Source: Limnanthes douglasii subsp. nivea (lineage: Eukaryota > Streptophyta > Magnoliopsida > Brassicales > Limnanthaceae). From it: DNA of 64,000 nt. Positions within the stretch are counted from its first letter, which is position 1. Each line of letters begins with the position of its first letter. The position numbers and the translations under genes were made by a program. Positions 33,397 to 44,190 of the stretch are shown piece by piece. The stretch spans positions 166,355,739 through 166,419,738 of the forward strand of contig JAUPFV010000002.1 in the NCBI GenBank assembly GCA_036936605.1, written 5' to 3'. Below the pieces are notes generated by a model that searched no databases, was not told where the DNA came from, and was given only the letters and a program-made list of their open reading frames with translations.

Positions 33397-34195
33397 AAAG
33401 AAGATGAGCTTGAAGTTGAAGATATTCTTATTTTACCGGCTGGTCCAACAACTCGATCAAGAGCAAAACAATTTAACAAAGCTGTTGGAGGATTGCTTAA
33501 TCAACTAGAGAATCCACGTGATCAAAACAGCAAGTATGGTGGAAAAGCTTGTCAAACCACTTCGGTCTTGATTCAAGCTAATTGATTTCAACAAATGAGA
33601 AAGTGTCTCGATTGTACTCTTTTTCCCTTGTGCAAGTTTTTCCCCAATGGGTTTTCTTGACAAGGTTTTTAATGAGGTAATTGTTTCACTTCACCATTTC
33701 CCATTTGTTGAAATAAAAGCCCAAGGCCATCTACACCAAAAGCCACGTCCTTGGAGGAGGGAAGGGTCTGATTTCCAGCTTATATCATTAATACTTTGTA
33801 TTTTCAATATTAAAGCATTTTGTTTCCAAGAAAAGCCTTAATTGTTTTAGAGGCATGCATTATGTTTCCAAGAACAGCCTTAATTGTGTTCAAGGCTAGT
33901 TCTTTCTCCTATAAAAACTATGTACTCAGATTCTAATGGTTGGACTATCTTTGATTCTAAAAAAACTTCTTAAGTTTTACTCTTTTCTTGTTGGTGTGTA
34001 ATATCCACAAGAAAACCAGTTCTTCATTTGGTGCGTTATATCCAAAGGAAGATCAGTTGGAATATCAAAATCCTTTCCACAACCTTTGTGTGACCTATCG
34101 ATCCACATCCTTTGATCCTTGAATCCTTTTGGGTTCTTGGCTGCAAAGTTATCCCTATCCCATTTCAGAGTGCCGATTCTAGGAGGAGTTTATCA
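33327..34195 (+). repeat. CRM-2 3' LTR (869 bp)
   Basis: Ends in GAGTTTATCA followed by CTAAG. Carries the extra stop in the pol tail described for the integrase end, and keeps the segment that is deleted from the 5' LTR. Confidence 0.93.
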
Positions 34196-34619
34196 CTAAG
34201 CAATAGGGTCTGCAAGACCTCGCCGTGATTATGCTATTATGACACAAGTTGTCTAAGCTATGCAATGAGTCCTATTGAGCTCAAAGTTATAAGGATCTCC
34301 AGAAAGCTCAACAAACACATACTCCATAATGGACAACAAATGTCTATAGCAATAACTAAGGTAAATCATGCATCAATTCAAACATGTTTTATAAAACCAA
34401 GAGTTGTGAGCAGTATGACAAGTTTTAATGTTTAACAACAAAAAACAAGGAAATTAATCCACCAGAACAATGGTGGCAAATATTACTTAGAACTACTTGG
34501 TGGAAGTCCTTTGGAAGGGTCAACATAGGTATTAGTCTATGTGTTCGTCTGAGGGGCCACGATCGAGCTCGGTGCTGCAGACTCTGCAAGATGGGCAAGG
34601 GAACCCAGGTTTATACCAG

Positions 34620-36579
34620 GATTCAAGGCTATTAGTTACGCAATAGCATTCTTGTTTTCATTGGTAATCATCTCTGTTACAACGGTAAACATTTGCATTT
34701 CCCTTTCTTCAACAGCTGTTTCTAACTTTGTCTACCACTGTTGCCGCTCTCGTTCGAGCTGGGCATGCTCCTCTTCCACTTCTTTGCTCAACTTGCTCAC
34801 CTCAGCATTCAAAGATGCAATTAGGTATGCTTGTTCCTCCACCCTTTTCGCCTGATTGTTGGTCCGATCCAGCAAGTTTGTGTTTTGTGCCTACAGATCG
34901 TTATTCCTCTTTAACAAATTCTTGTTCTGGTTCAGCACCAATTTATGACTTTCGGATACAGTGGCTACCCTCTGATCGGTGCACTTCACAATCTCATACA
35001 CGATAGCAACTACCTTCTCCAACTTGCCTTTTGCTTATAAGGCTTCATGCTTGAAGGTCTTGGCTGAGCTATATGCATGCCTGAAACGGATGACCTCGGT
35101 AGTGATGTGTTTAGCTGAGCCAAAAACCATGGCTTCGGGTTTCCATTTTTCCATGGCAGCTATGTCAGCAGGGGACATATTTTGATAGCCAAGTATAAAC
35201 GAGTTATGTCAGCATGGGACATATTTCTCCGAGCAGCTTGTAAAGTTTGTTCTTCACCAACTCTTGTTGTTGTTGGATTGGGAGGATGACCTCCTTCCTT
35301 GGAAGTAGCTTCAGCACCATCCTCTTCGTCTTTGAGCTCAAATCTCATCGTGGTTAGGGGAACAACATCTACAATAACCTTTTGCTTTTTATTCCTCCGC
35401 ATATCAAGAGCACCAGAAAGGGTCTCCTCATCTTCATCCTCTCTTTCTGCTCGGATTTTAGAAGGTTGGGCAACTTCAAGCACCTTCAGTGGTTCCATTA
35501 TCATTCTGCTCGACAGCTTTTCCTTTTTTTTTACAATATCATTCCTTTGTTCGCAAGAGGCAGCAGGAGCTGAGGATGAGTCCCCAATTTTACCAGCTTT
35601 TTGGGTGACTTGAGGCACGGCAAGCGAGATGCTAGTGTTATTCTTCTCACGAAGTATTTTCTCTAATAGGGATTTGAGGCGATCCATGGTAGCTTCTAAA
35701 CCATTTTCCATTCTCACTTCTTATTTTGTGATACTGAGCTCGGGGATTGACCACAATCCTAATTTCAAGTAGTTATACCGGGTGAACAGTCGCTCATGAT
35801 CTTGCTACCAAGCTTCAAAAGCTAAACTACTAACTCTGATAAAAGGTTTCACGTAGTCTAGTGGTCTCCCTTCTTTCCACCAGCTCTGATTGGATAACTC
35901 ACCTAAAAAGAAAGACAAGTATAATATTTTAACAGAGTTCGTGCAAATCTTTATCTACTATGAACTAGTAGTACTTACAGTTTTTCTTTCATTTTCTTTC
36001 TAGTTGAAGGTTTAAGGTGGGGGTACTATGTTCCCAATTACTCGACACAAAGACAAAAGGATTTTTCAAATTTCCGTCAGAGAAAGAGAGTTCAACAATT
36101 TTCTTAACCCCTTTATAGTGGATGTAGAAGAAAGGGGTCCTGGCCAATTTTGTTACATCGGTACCAGAAAGTAGGTCTGGCAAGCATATTTTAGTATTTA
36201 ATTAGCGTGAACTAAGGACTATGCTGAGCAACAGTCTCCAACCATTCGCAGACATTTGCATAGGGCATGTACCGAGCACACTGAAATAATCGCGAATAAG
36301 CTCGGGCAGTGGTAGCCTCAACCCCCAGTCAAATAAAGTGGTGACGAGGCATGTCTCTGTTTCTTCCGTTCGATAGGGATGTTCGCCTAGACGGGGAGCC
36401 CTAATTGTCACCTCCTCAGGGATATTACATTTGTCACTGAGGATGGCGATTCCATCGTCATCTAAGTTAGTGTACTTAAAGGCTATTTGAGAAAAGTAGT
36501 TTTCTAAATCCTCGATGTCTTCATATAAGGGCTCCGTAATTTTGTCGACTTTACTCTTCGTTGCCCTTTTTGGTGTCAT
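34620..36579 (-). pseudogene. Tat-C antisense accessory ORF (putative gypsy-type transposon protein)
   Basis: The ATG at 36579 opens a 125-codon frame (36579-36202) beginning MTPKRATKSKVDK and containing GLRLPLPELIRDYFSVLG and MQMSANGWRLLL, the pattern of the PF04195 family. A further piece at 36183-35989 (TPFFYIHYKGVKK ... SSNWEHS) fits the same family. The frame 35717-35160 (185 codons) is charged. Downstream to about 34620, in shifted frames, a Lys/Glu-rich coiled-coil is evident. Introns are likely, but several frameshifts suggest decay. The function is unknown in the family. Confidence 0.6.
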
Positions 36580-37082
36580 GGTTTTTCTACAAACTGCAAT
36601 TAGGTAAGGATATGAATCAGAATGACTATGATGGTCAGGACAGGCGATTTGATTTTGGGAAACGCCTACTAATAGAGGTTCAAAACCTTAAATCTAGGGT
36701 TCTCTCTAGTATTCAGCATAAAATGGTTACTTGATAAAGAAATGTGCTACTTAGGTAATAACGAAGAAGATAATAGCAAGGGCCTTAGTTAAAGGTGGAG
36801 AGAGTTTTCCAGCAACGTTCGAAGCAAAATATATTTGAAATTTGTGATTTTTTTCTAGTGAAAGGGGTAAGTTTTTAAATTGACAAAGTTCTTTTCACAA
36901 AGGCGTGTGAATCGTGATGTCATTAGTTGATTGAAAGTTACGCCAAAAATCTGAATCGCTAAGACGTATTTCCAAGAAACGGTGATGTCAGAAACTGTGA
37001 CGGTTCGAATTGTTATGTGGATAAGTAAGGAGTTTAATTAATGTTTTAAGTTACAGGCTTATTACTATTTAATAACCCTATA

Positions 37083-37097
37083 AACTAGGGGGAGCCC
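37083..37097 (+). other. Tat-C polypurine tract
   Basis: AACTAGGGGGAGCCC immediately before the LTR start, as expected for Tat-type elements. Confidence 0.65.
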
Positions 37098-37754
37098 TGA
37101 TAAGGGGGTATTCTGCCAAATAAGTACGAGCACGAGCAGGAGTAGTACGACCTTGGATTATGACAAGCAATGAAGAAAAAGACGGGCTATATAGTGTTGG
37201 CGAGCTCAAAGAATAGCATGGACGAACTCAAAAGTGAGAACGAGAACGAGAACGGGGATTAATACGCCATTGATGAGCTCAAGGTATATCGAACTCATTA
37301 TAAGACTCAACTCGAAGATAAATACAGCATTGATGACCTGAAGAACAGATTGAGCTCGAAGACATAAGGGAAAGAGTTGATCGACTGGGTTAGAAATGAG
37401 ATGAACAGGTAATCAGGATTAAGTGAGGACCTAAACGAGGATAAACTGAGCATGTGACCAATGAGCTCGGCCCGACTTAAAGTAAATTAGACTTAGCATT
37501 TTCTTACTTATTATATAAACGCACGTTTTGACCCTTGAGTCAAACTGTGTTAGTTATTTGTTCCACGATTATAGGGATAGTGATATTAGTGGGATAGTGG
37601 CGCTTAAAGCGTGAACGTTTGTAACTGCCCACTAATCTTTGTATTATAAATATGGAAGACCTATCTACGAATAAATGGATCTTTTGTGGCTTATCTCCTT
37701 CTTGACTAAAATACTTAACGCTTTACTGTGGTAGAACTTGTTAGTTCCTTAACA
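37098..37754 (+). repeat. Tat-C 3' LTR (657 bp)
   Basis: TGATAAGGGGG to TTCCTTAACA. A TATATAAA box lies at 37512-37519. It ends inside the coding exon of MULE-2, so the element inserted into that gene. The next five bases are ACCAT; the matching left-hand copy is not in the window. Confidence 0.65.
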
Positions 37755-38565
37755 ACCATCCAAGTGTAAAACGGTGTGTGGTTGTATTTCCCGTTTACCA
37801 TTATAAATTTCAAATAACCGGGTAGTTCTAAGACCGATATTTCCCTTAAATAGAACGAACTCCCGCATTTTTTCGATGAACATTCTCGGCGCTTCTTAAC
37901 ACACCCCGGTTTGGGGTTAGGGTTGTAAACCCCGTGTCTGTCGCACCTGAAATGCATCTTAGGAGTTTTCCCACTTTTGCAATCATCTTCGTCTTTACTA
38001 CATAATACAATGAATCCCGTCTTTTTGCTTTCGGATCCGACCCATATAACCAAATCGGGTTTGGTGTACAAGGTATCTGTAGTTAAACTTTTGGTGTCAT
38101 CGACCATCGAACATGACGGTTGGTCCGGTTCCTACAAATCGTATGTGCTAATTATATAAAAGCATCCTTAATTTTAATTAAGCCAGTCACCCAATTATCG
38201 TCCAATGAAAAAGTAGACTAAAATTAACATGACAAAATCGCGAAATTGATCCTAGTGATTTCAACAAAATCGCGAAATCGTCCCTTGTGATTTTGACCAA
38301 ATCGCGAAGAGTGTGTTCGCAATCATGTCAAAATCACGAAAACCCACTTCGCAATTTTGACAAAAAAACATGCAATTTTGCGAATTCGGGTTCGCAGTTC
38401 ATCACTTTTGGAGCGTAATGTGTTCGAAAATCGAATTGATAGTAGAAAAAGCTTGAAAAATGCCCAAGCTTGGGTTTCAAGATGGTCCGTGAAAGGCTCC
38501 TCCTTCTTCGACGCAAAATCATCAATATTGTAGCTAAATTCATTATTCAAGTTGCTCAAAATCAT
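37755..38565 (-). pseudogene. MULE-2: 5' part of a FAR1-type MULE gene, truncated
   Basis: Exon 2 runs from 38131 (after a TGTAG acceptor like that of MULE-1) to 37755 and encodes an acidic start, then VIWVGSESKKTGFIVLC, FRCDRHGVYNPN, CVKKRRECSSKKCG and KYNHTP: a FAR1-type zinc finger with Cys and His positions in order. A first exon is likely from ATG 38565 (MILSNLNNEFSYNID). The intron holds a 32-bp tandem repeat. The Tat-C LTR cuts the gene just after the zinc finger; transposase, SWIM and any OTU domain are missing. Confidence 0.65.
38234..38365. repeat. 32-bp tandem repeat with TCGCGA core
   Basis: AAATCGCGAA-type units start at exactly 32-bp spacing: TCGCGA at 38238, 38270 and 38302, and TCACGA at 38334. 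Each unit also has a GTGATTT-like second block. It lies in the inferred first intron of MULE-2. Confidence 0.85.
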
Positions 38566-38599
38566 GGATTGTGTGTTTTTTAGGATATTAGATTAGTTA

Positions 38600-38640
38600 G
38601 AGAGAGAAATCTATAGGGAGAAGAAGAAGAAGAAGTTTTT
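38600..38640. repeat. GAA-rich microsatellite and T run
   Basis: GAAGAAGAAGAAGAAG followed by a T-run, near 38617-38645. Confidence 0.8.
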
Positions 38641-38829
38641 TTTGTTAAAAAATTGGTTTTATATATGAAGGGTATATTGGTCATTTCAAAAAAACAGAGA
38701 AATATGATTTCGGGGTCTCATTATAGCCAAAAGGTGTCCCAATATAGCCTTGCCTGTAAAAGAAAGCATAATAAGACCAAGCACATAAGACTATTTAAAG
38801 TGGTTTGGATTGTGAAGAAATCCTACATC

Positions 38830-39588
38830 TAGAGACAACATACATTATTTTATATACAAGTAAGTTAGAGAAACACTATAAAAATAAATGACATCATTTT
38901 TTGTAAAAAAAGATGACATGATTCAGAGAACGTTGTCTTCAGTATTTATCAAATCACCTTACTTATCTCTCAAAATACCTAAAGCTAACTCTCACTCTTT
39001 TAGGAAATATGATGCTCACGTAATTGCACCACCACAGTCACGCCATGTCACATCACACCGGACATTGTATACCAATATCTTCTTCTATTTCAAGGTTTTT
39101 GAGAAACCCTAATTTTTCATCAGATGCTCCAAATTAAAGCCCATTGATCAATAATTAAAATAACTTCTATTAAACTAATATAGGAAACCTCAGAAATAAC
39201 AAAAACCTAATTTATATAGAAGACCAAATTTATATAGGAAGAGCCAATTAATATAGGAGACATTAGAGAAGACTCAACTTTGGTCCAGTTATCGTGCTAT
39301 GGTCTAGCTCGCATCAGATTATAGTGGTGCTTCAGATCAGCTCACTTACGACCATCATGTTTCGACTCAACAGATGTTTCTTTCGACATAATAGTCCCTT
39401 ATGTTGACAACTCCTCTCAACCCTTAGGATCCAGCATATGTCTCCGACCATAAGTTACAACTCAAGCTTCATGGAGAGAGTTTTAATAGTTTTTTCCTTT
39501 ATATGTCTTCAACATATCCAATTATGCTCATATAGTTTTACGTAATTACATTTGTTGACAAGTTACTTCTAGCCTACACATAACAATT
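38830..39588 (-). repeat. Probable copia 3' LTR
   Basis: On the minus strand the purine-rich AGGTGGAGAAT at about 39598-39588 is followed by TGTTATGTGTAGG, a typical copia polypurine tract and LTR start. The far end is a guess near 38830. No second LTR is in the window to confirm it. Confidence 0.4.
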
Positions 39589-39621
39589 CTCCACCTAGGG
39601 TTATATTAACTCTAGTATCTG

Positions 39622-40652
39622 TTGCATATAATATTCTACTCTTTATGGACCAGCTCACCTGCATCCCAGACTTGCACCACTCTCATGCAGTTCGTGAGAT
39701 TTGAAATTGGTAATACCTTGGCGAGAGTATCAGAAGGATTTTCCTTGCTATCAATCTTAGACATATTCATTTTCTCATTCTCCATCACATCTAAGATGAA
39801 GTGTAACCTAATGTGCACATGTTTAGTTTCATCATAGAACTTTAGATTCTTTATTAAATGAAGAGCACTGATGTTATCATAGAACAAATCACATCTTGCT
39901 CCACACTAGTTAGTTCACTCAACAATCACTTCATCCAAATAACTTCCTTCATGGCTCCCTAGCATCCATATAATCAAATTTTATAGACGATAGCACAAAA
40001 AACTTCTCTATACATGACTCTTAGCTAATCACTCTTCCAAGAAAAATAAATAGATACCTAAAGTAGGATTCATTGTTTTAAGGCAACCTGCATAATCAAT
40101 GTTCACGTACACTCTCAGTACTATATCACCCGTATCATTCTGATTATAACACAACCCTATATAGTAGGCAAGCCCTTCAAGTATCTTATAAGCCACTTGA
40201 ATGAATGCTAGTGCGACTTTCCCAGATTTCATATGAATCTACTCAGAACACTTACAATGTAGCAAATTTCAAGTCTTAGTTGGTATCTCCAACATATACT
40301 TCATATTTTCTATTTCGGTTGGTGCTTGAGTGACACTGATTTTGAATTAGGAACTAATATGAGTTCGAACCGTTTTTACTTTGGACATCTAAAACTTTCT
40401 TAGAATTTATGTATATATTCTCGTTAAGACAAGAATAAACACCCTTTTAGTCAGTTCCTACTGATCTCAACACCAAGTATCATCTTAGCCTCTCACATAT
40501 TCTTAAGCTCAAACTCTTCTTTCAGATGAGTCTTTACCGTTTCATTTCCTCCTACCTTTTCCAGCTATTAGTATGTCATCCATATACAATAACAATAAGA
40601 CTCGTCTCTCCATATGTATTACTCCATTCTAATAGACAAAATTACCGTAGCA
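39622..40652 (-). pseudogene. Copia RT palm and RNase H
   Basis: LLYMDDILIAGK with the catalytic YMDD is encoded at about 40586-40571. RNase H follows: LEGLAYYIGLCYN and the YVNIDYAGCL block (catalytic Asp) in the frame 40232-40029, then DNISALHLIKN and KHVHIRLHFI in 39887-39636. The last part matches the end of copia RNase H (NPSDTLAKVLP). Confidence 0.8.
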
Positions 40653-40657
40653 GCTAC
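40653..40657 (+). repeat. Target duplication, left copy (GCTAC)
   Basis: Pairs with GTTAC at 46738-46742 across element B; one mismatch in five. Confidence 0.7.
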
Positions 40658-40916
40658 TGATAAGAGTTTGTATGATAAGTTATATAGTTTTATGGGAGAT
40701 TTAGACTTTTATGTAAAAGTAAAAGACTAGAATGCAATAAGACCTCTTATGTAACCAAATTTGTTAAAATTAAGTCCTTGCGCCTATATATAACGACCAA
40801 GTCTGATATGAAATGGATTCAAACTTTTGATCAAACTACTTTTTACTTCTTAAATTTCTCTTTATAAAAGTTACTTTCTACTATTTCTCTCTACAAAATA
40901 GATTAATACCACATCA
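40658..40916 (+). repeat. Element B 5' LTR (259 bp)
   Basis: TGATAAGAG to CCACATCA. Compared with the 3' LTR it lacks about 40 bp right after TGATAAG. It contains CTATATATAA and TATAAAA promoter-like boxes. Confidence 0.85.
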
Positions 40917-40938
40917 AATTAGCGACTCTGTTGGGGAC
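40917..40938 (+). other. Element B primer-binding site
   Basis: TAGCGACTCTGTTGGGGAC follows the LTR by two bases. This form resembles the tRNA primer site used by Ogre-like Tat elements. Confidence 0.75.
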
Positions 40939-41060
40939 CTTTTTCAATTGGTACCTTGTTTTTCTTGATAAAAAACCGTAAACGATTGCTTTTCTTGTTT
41001 CATTTTGACTGTTCTTGCTCGATTACCTAAAGCTATTTTAATCGAAAATAGAGCCAATGA

Positions 41061-41793
41061 ATGAAAGCAAACTTATGGTCCGAAAAAGCAGTTGAGACAT
41101 TAAAGCATGATTTACAAGGAGAGAAAGGTAAGAATGATGAGTCAATACCAGCTCAACAGACTCAATCGGATATTGAAATGCGAATGAACCAGTTATTAGA
41201 TAAGATCACAACTCTGAATAAAAGATATGATCGAAGAGAGGAGGATCTTATCTAGTAACATGATTCCGAAGGGATCCATTTCTATTTAAGCGATTTTGAT
41301 ACAGCATTCCGAATGCAATTTGTGGGAAGTAAAGAGATGCAGGCCAACGGAGAAACTTAAGGACTATACTAAGCGATTTGTGTTAACTAAAGCTAGTTTG
41401 GATAATTGTGGAGAGTTGGTAGCAATGCCATCATTTCGACAAAGATTTTTACCAAGAGACTTAGCAAATGAAACAACGAAACGAAGAGCTTTGACCCTTG
41501 GAGCGTTGATGGATCAAGTGGAGGATCAAATTAAGGTAGAAGAATTGACTAGAGTTTGAGGAGTTGTTGGGTCCGGTCAAAAGAGTTCAGGATATGTGCT
41601 AAATAATCAAGGGCAGTCTTCGAACTCAGCCCAACCAACACGCCCAAGGAACAATAATAATTTTCCTCTTCGATATGGAGTGTATTCAACTACTTCGACA
41701 GGGTATCAGTTTCAGAGACCAATGCCCAATAAATGGATAAGTCGAGAGTACTATGGTGATTTAACTGAAAATGTTGCTGTAATCTATGAAAAG
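41061..41793 (+). pseudogene. Element B gag, truncated
   Basis: An N-terminal coiled-coil-like piece (41061-41255, to TAG) is followed by 41296-41559 with DYTKRFVLTKASLDN and RQRFLPRDLANETTKRRAL, and 41596-41793 with NNNNFPLRYGVYS. The middle part matches Tat-A gag at 7402-7600 almost residue for residue. It is interrupted at 41794 by the inverted CRM LTR. Confidence 0.75.
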
Positions 41794-42660
41794 TGATAAA
41801 CTCCTCCTAGAATCGGCACTCTGAAATGGGATAGGGATAACTTTGCAACCAGGAACCCCAAAGGATTCAAGGATCAAAGGATGTGGATCGATAGGTCACA
41901 CAAAGGTTGTGGAAAGGCCTTTGATATTCCAACTGATCTTCCTTTGGATATGACGCACCAAATGAAGAACATGTTTTCTTGTGGATATTACACACCAACA
42001 AGAGAAGAGTACAACTTAAGAAGTTTTTTCAAAATCAAAGATAGTCTAACCATTTGAATTCTGAGTACATAGTTTTTATAGGAGAAAGAACTAGCCTTGA
42101 ACACAATTTAAGGTTGTTCTTGGAAACATAATGCATGCCTCTAAAACAATTAAGGCTTTTCTTGGAAACAAAATGCTTTAATATTGAAAATACAAAGTAT
42201 TAATGATATAAGCTGGAAATAAGACCCTTCCCTCTTCCAAGGACGTGGATTTTGGTGTAGATGGGCCTTGGGCTTTTATTTCAACAAATGGGCAATGGTG
42301 AAGTGAAACAATTGCCTCATTAAAAACCTTGTCAAGAAAACCCATTGGGGACAAAACTTGAACAAGGGAAAAATAGTACAATCGAGACACTTTCTCATTT
42401 GTTGAAATCAATTAGCTTGAATCAAGACCAAAGTGGTTTGACAAGCTTTTCCACCATACTTGCTGTTTTGATCACGTGGATTCTCTAGTTGATTAAGCAA
42501 TCCTCCAACAGCTTTGTTAAATTGTTTTGCTCTTGATCGAGTTGTTGGACCAGCCGGTAAAATAAGAATATCTTCAACTTCAAGCTCATCTTCTTTTTCA
42601 AGTTGTTCATCTGGTTCTTGCATATTTCCATGTTCTAAGCTCCTTGTGTCATCTAGGATT
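41794..42660 (-). repeat. CRM-3 LTR-c
   Basis: Lacks the first seven bases of the family LTR and begins AATCCTAGATGAC; the end GAGTTTATCA is intact. It abuts element B gag at 41793. Confidence 0.88.
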
Positions 42661-43115
42661 ATAAGCTGGATATCAGACCCTTCCCTCCTCCAAGGACGTG
42701 GCTTTTGGTGTAGATGGACCTTGAGCTTTTATTTCAACAAATGGGCAATGGTGAAGTGAAACAATTGCCTCATTAAAAACCTTGTCAAGAAAACCCATTG
42801 GGACAAAAATTGAACAAGGGAAAAAGAGTACAATCGATACACTTTCTCATTTGTTGAAATCAATTAGCTTGAATCAAGACCAAAGTGGTTTGACAAGCTT
42901 TTCCACCATACTTGCTGTTTTGATCACGTGGATTCTCTAGTTGATTAAGCAATCCTCCAACAGCTTTCTTAAATTGTTTTGCTCTTGATCGAGTTGTTGG
43001 ACCAGCCGGTAAAATAAGAATATCTTCAACTTCAAGCTTATCTTCTTTTTCAAGTTGTTCATGTGGTTCTTGCACATTTCCATGTTCTAAGCTCCTTGTG
43101 TCATCTAGGATCACA
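42661..43115 (-). repeat. CRM-3 LTR-b, 5' half only
   Basis: Runs from TGTGATCCTAG to CCAGCTTAT, then stops at LTR-c. The promoter half is missing. Confidence 0.85.
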
Positions 43116-43240
43116 AGCCAAATTGTTACTGCCCCTGAACCGTAACTTGATCTTGAGGAGTTCTTTATTTTAACTTGTTGTTCAAATAGCAAAGCTTTGT
43201 GTAGCATCTCTTCTAGTTCAACATAATACTGAGTTTCCAA
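42860..43240 (-). pseudogene. CRM-3 gag piece fused to LTR-encoded pol tail
   Basis: A 126-codon open frame. The first ~40 codons are CRM gag (ELEEMLHKALLFEQQVK), then a join at 43115-43120, then the polyprotein tail encoded by LTR-b (LEVEDILILPAGPTTRSRAK). It lacks the zinc knuckle. It is a product of deletion, with no sign of selection visible by eye. Confidence 0.7.
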
Positions 43241-43289
43241 TCTGTCTTGAATTTCTCAATTTAAACCCCCAAGAAACCTTGACATTGTT

Positions 43290-43301
43290 GCTCTAATACC
43301 A
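43290..43301 (-). other. CRM-3 primer-binding site, one change
   Basis: TGGTATTAGAGC on the minus strand, two bases after LTR-a; one base differs from the CRM-2 site. Confidence 0.85.
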
Positions 43302-43303
43302 CT

Positions 43304-44190
43304 TGATAAACTCCTCCTAGAATCGGCACTCTGAAATGGGATAGGGATAACTTTGCAACCAGGAACCCAAAAGGATTCAAGGATCAAAGGATGTGGATCG
43401 ATAGGTCACACAAAGGTTGTGGAAAGGTTGATATTCCAACTGAACTTCCTTTGGATATGACACACCAAATGAAGAACATGTTTTCTTGTGGATATTACAC
43501 ACCAACAAGAGAAGAGTAAAACTTAAGAAGTTTTTTCAGAATCAAAGATAGTCTGACCATTAGAATTCTGAATACATAGTTTTTATAGGAGAAATAACTA
43601 GTTATAGGAGAAAGAACTAGCCTTGAACACAATTAAGGCTGTTCTTGGAAACATAATGCATGCCTCTAAAACAATTAAGGCTTTTCTTGGAAACAAAATG
43701 CTTTAATATTGAAAAAACAAAGTATTAATGATATAAGCTGGAAATCAGACCCTTCCCTCCTCCAAGGACGTGGCTTTTGGTGTAGATTGGCCTTGGGATT
43801 TTATTTCAACAAATGGGCAATGGTGAAGTGAAACAATTGCCTCATTAAAAACATTGTCAAGAAAACCCATTGGGACAAAACTTGAACAAGGGAAAAAGAG
43901 TACAATCGAGACACTTTCTCATTTGTTGAAATCAATTAGCTTGAATCAAGACCAAAGTGGTTTGACAAGCTTTTCCACCATACTTGTTGTTTTGATCACA
44001 TGGATTCCCTAGTTGATTAAGCAATCCTCCAACAGCTTTTTTAAATTGTTTTGGTCTTGATCGAGTTGTTGGACTAGCCGGTAAAATAAGAATATCTTCA
44101 ACTTCAAGCTCATCTTCTGTTTCAAATTGTTCATCTGGTTCTTGCACATTTCCATGTTCTAAGCTCCTTGTGTCATCTAGGATCACATCA
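43304..44190 (-). repeat. CRM-3 LTR-a
   Basis: 887 bp with intact TGATGTGATCC and GAGTTTATCA ends. Slightly longer than other copies because of a short local duplication near 43600 (ACTAGTTATAGGAGAAA). Confidence 0.9.

Larger units (their letters stand above)
27799..34195 (+). mobile_element. CRM-2: full-length CRM-like chromovirus (6397 bp)
   Basis: Both LTRs, the primer-binding site, gag, pol and the polypurine tract are present. The 5-bp flanks (GAGGT on the left, CTAAG on the right) do not match, so either the element lost its target duplication by recombination or one end is rearranged. The left flank is Tat-B gag and the right flank is a different Tat element (Tat-C). LTR divergence is several percent by eye over the first 240 bp, so insertion is not recent. 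The polyprotein is broken by stops at 30062, 31210 and 31430 and by a 55-bp deletion in integrase. Confidence 0.93.
34196..37754 (+). mobile_element. Tat-C: 3' end of a Tat-type gypsy element
   Basis: An antisense accessory ORF block (about 34620-36579), a purine-rich tract and a 3' LTR (37098-37754). Antisense accessory ORFs between pol and the 3' LTR are known from some Tat lineages. The rest of the element, including pol, is absent: the left side is the CRM-2 LTR. The Tat-B LTR at 26346 shares only its first bases with this LTR, so the two are not halves of one element. Confidence 0.65.
41794..44190 (-). mobile_element. CRM-3: collapsed CRM copy with three LTR blocks
   Basis: Read on the minus strand: LTR-a (44190-43304), primer-binding site, a gag remnant (43289-43120), LTR-b 5' half (43115-42661), LTR-c (42660-41794). 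The gag remnant joins the primer site directly at a shared GCAA, and its other end joins LTR-b through five extra bases, so all pol and most of gag have been lost. LTR-b is cut at the CCAGCTTAT position and abuts the start of LTR-c. Confidence 0.85.

Noticed and set aside
27794..34200. Target duplication around CRM-2
   Set aside because: GAGGT on the left and CTAAG on the right do not match at any shift of a few bases.
35299..35613. Plus-strand serine-rich 104-codon frame
   Set aside because: It is the shadow of the antisense accessory ORF of Tat-C.
26346..37754. Tat-B LTR (26346) and Tat-C LTR (37098) as the two ends of one element with CRM-2 nested inside
   Set aside because: They share only the first ~11 bases (TGATAAGGGGG); the rest does not align by eye, and the flanks ATCAT/ACCAT match only 4 of 5. 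They are probably two different Tat elements.
38234..38365. CRISPR-like array (32-bp spacing)
   Set aside because: Units are contiguous diverged tandem repeats with no unique spacers, in plant nuclear DNA.
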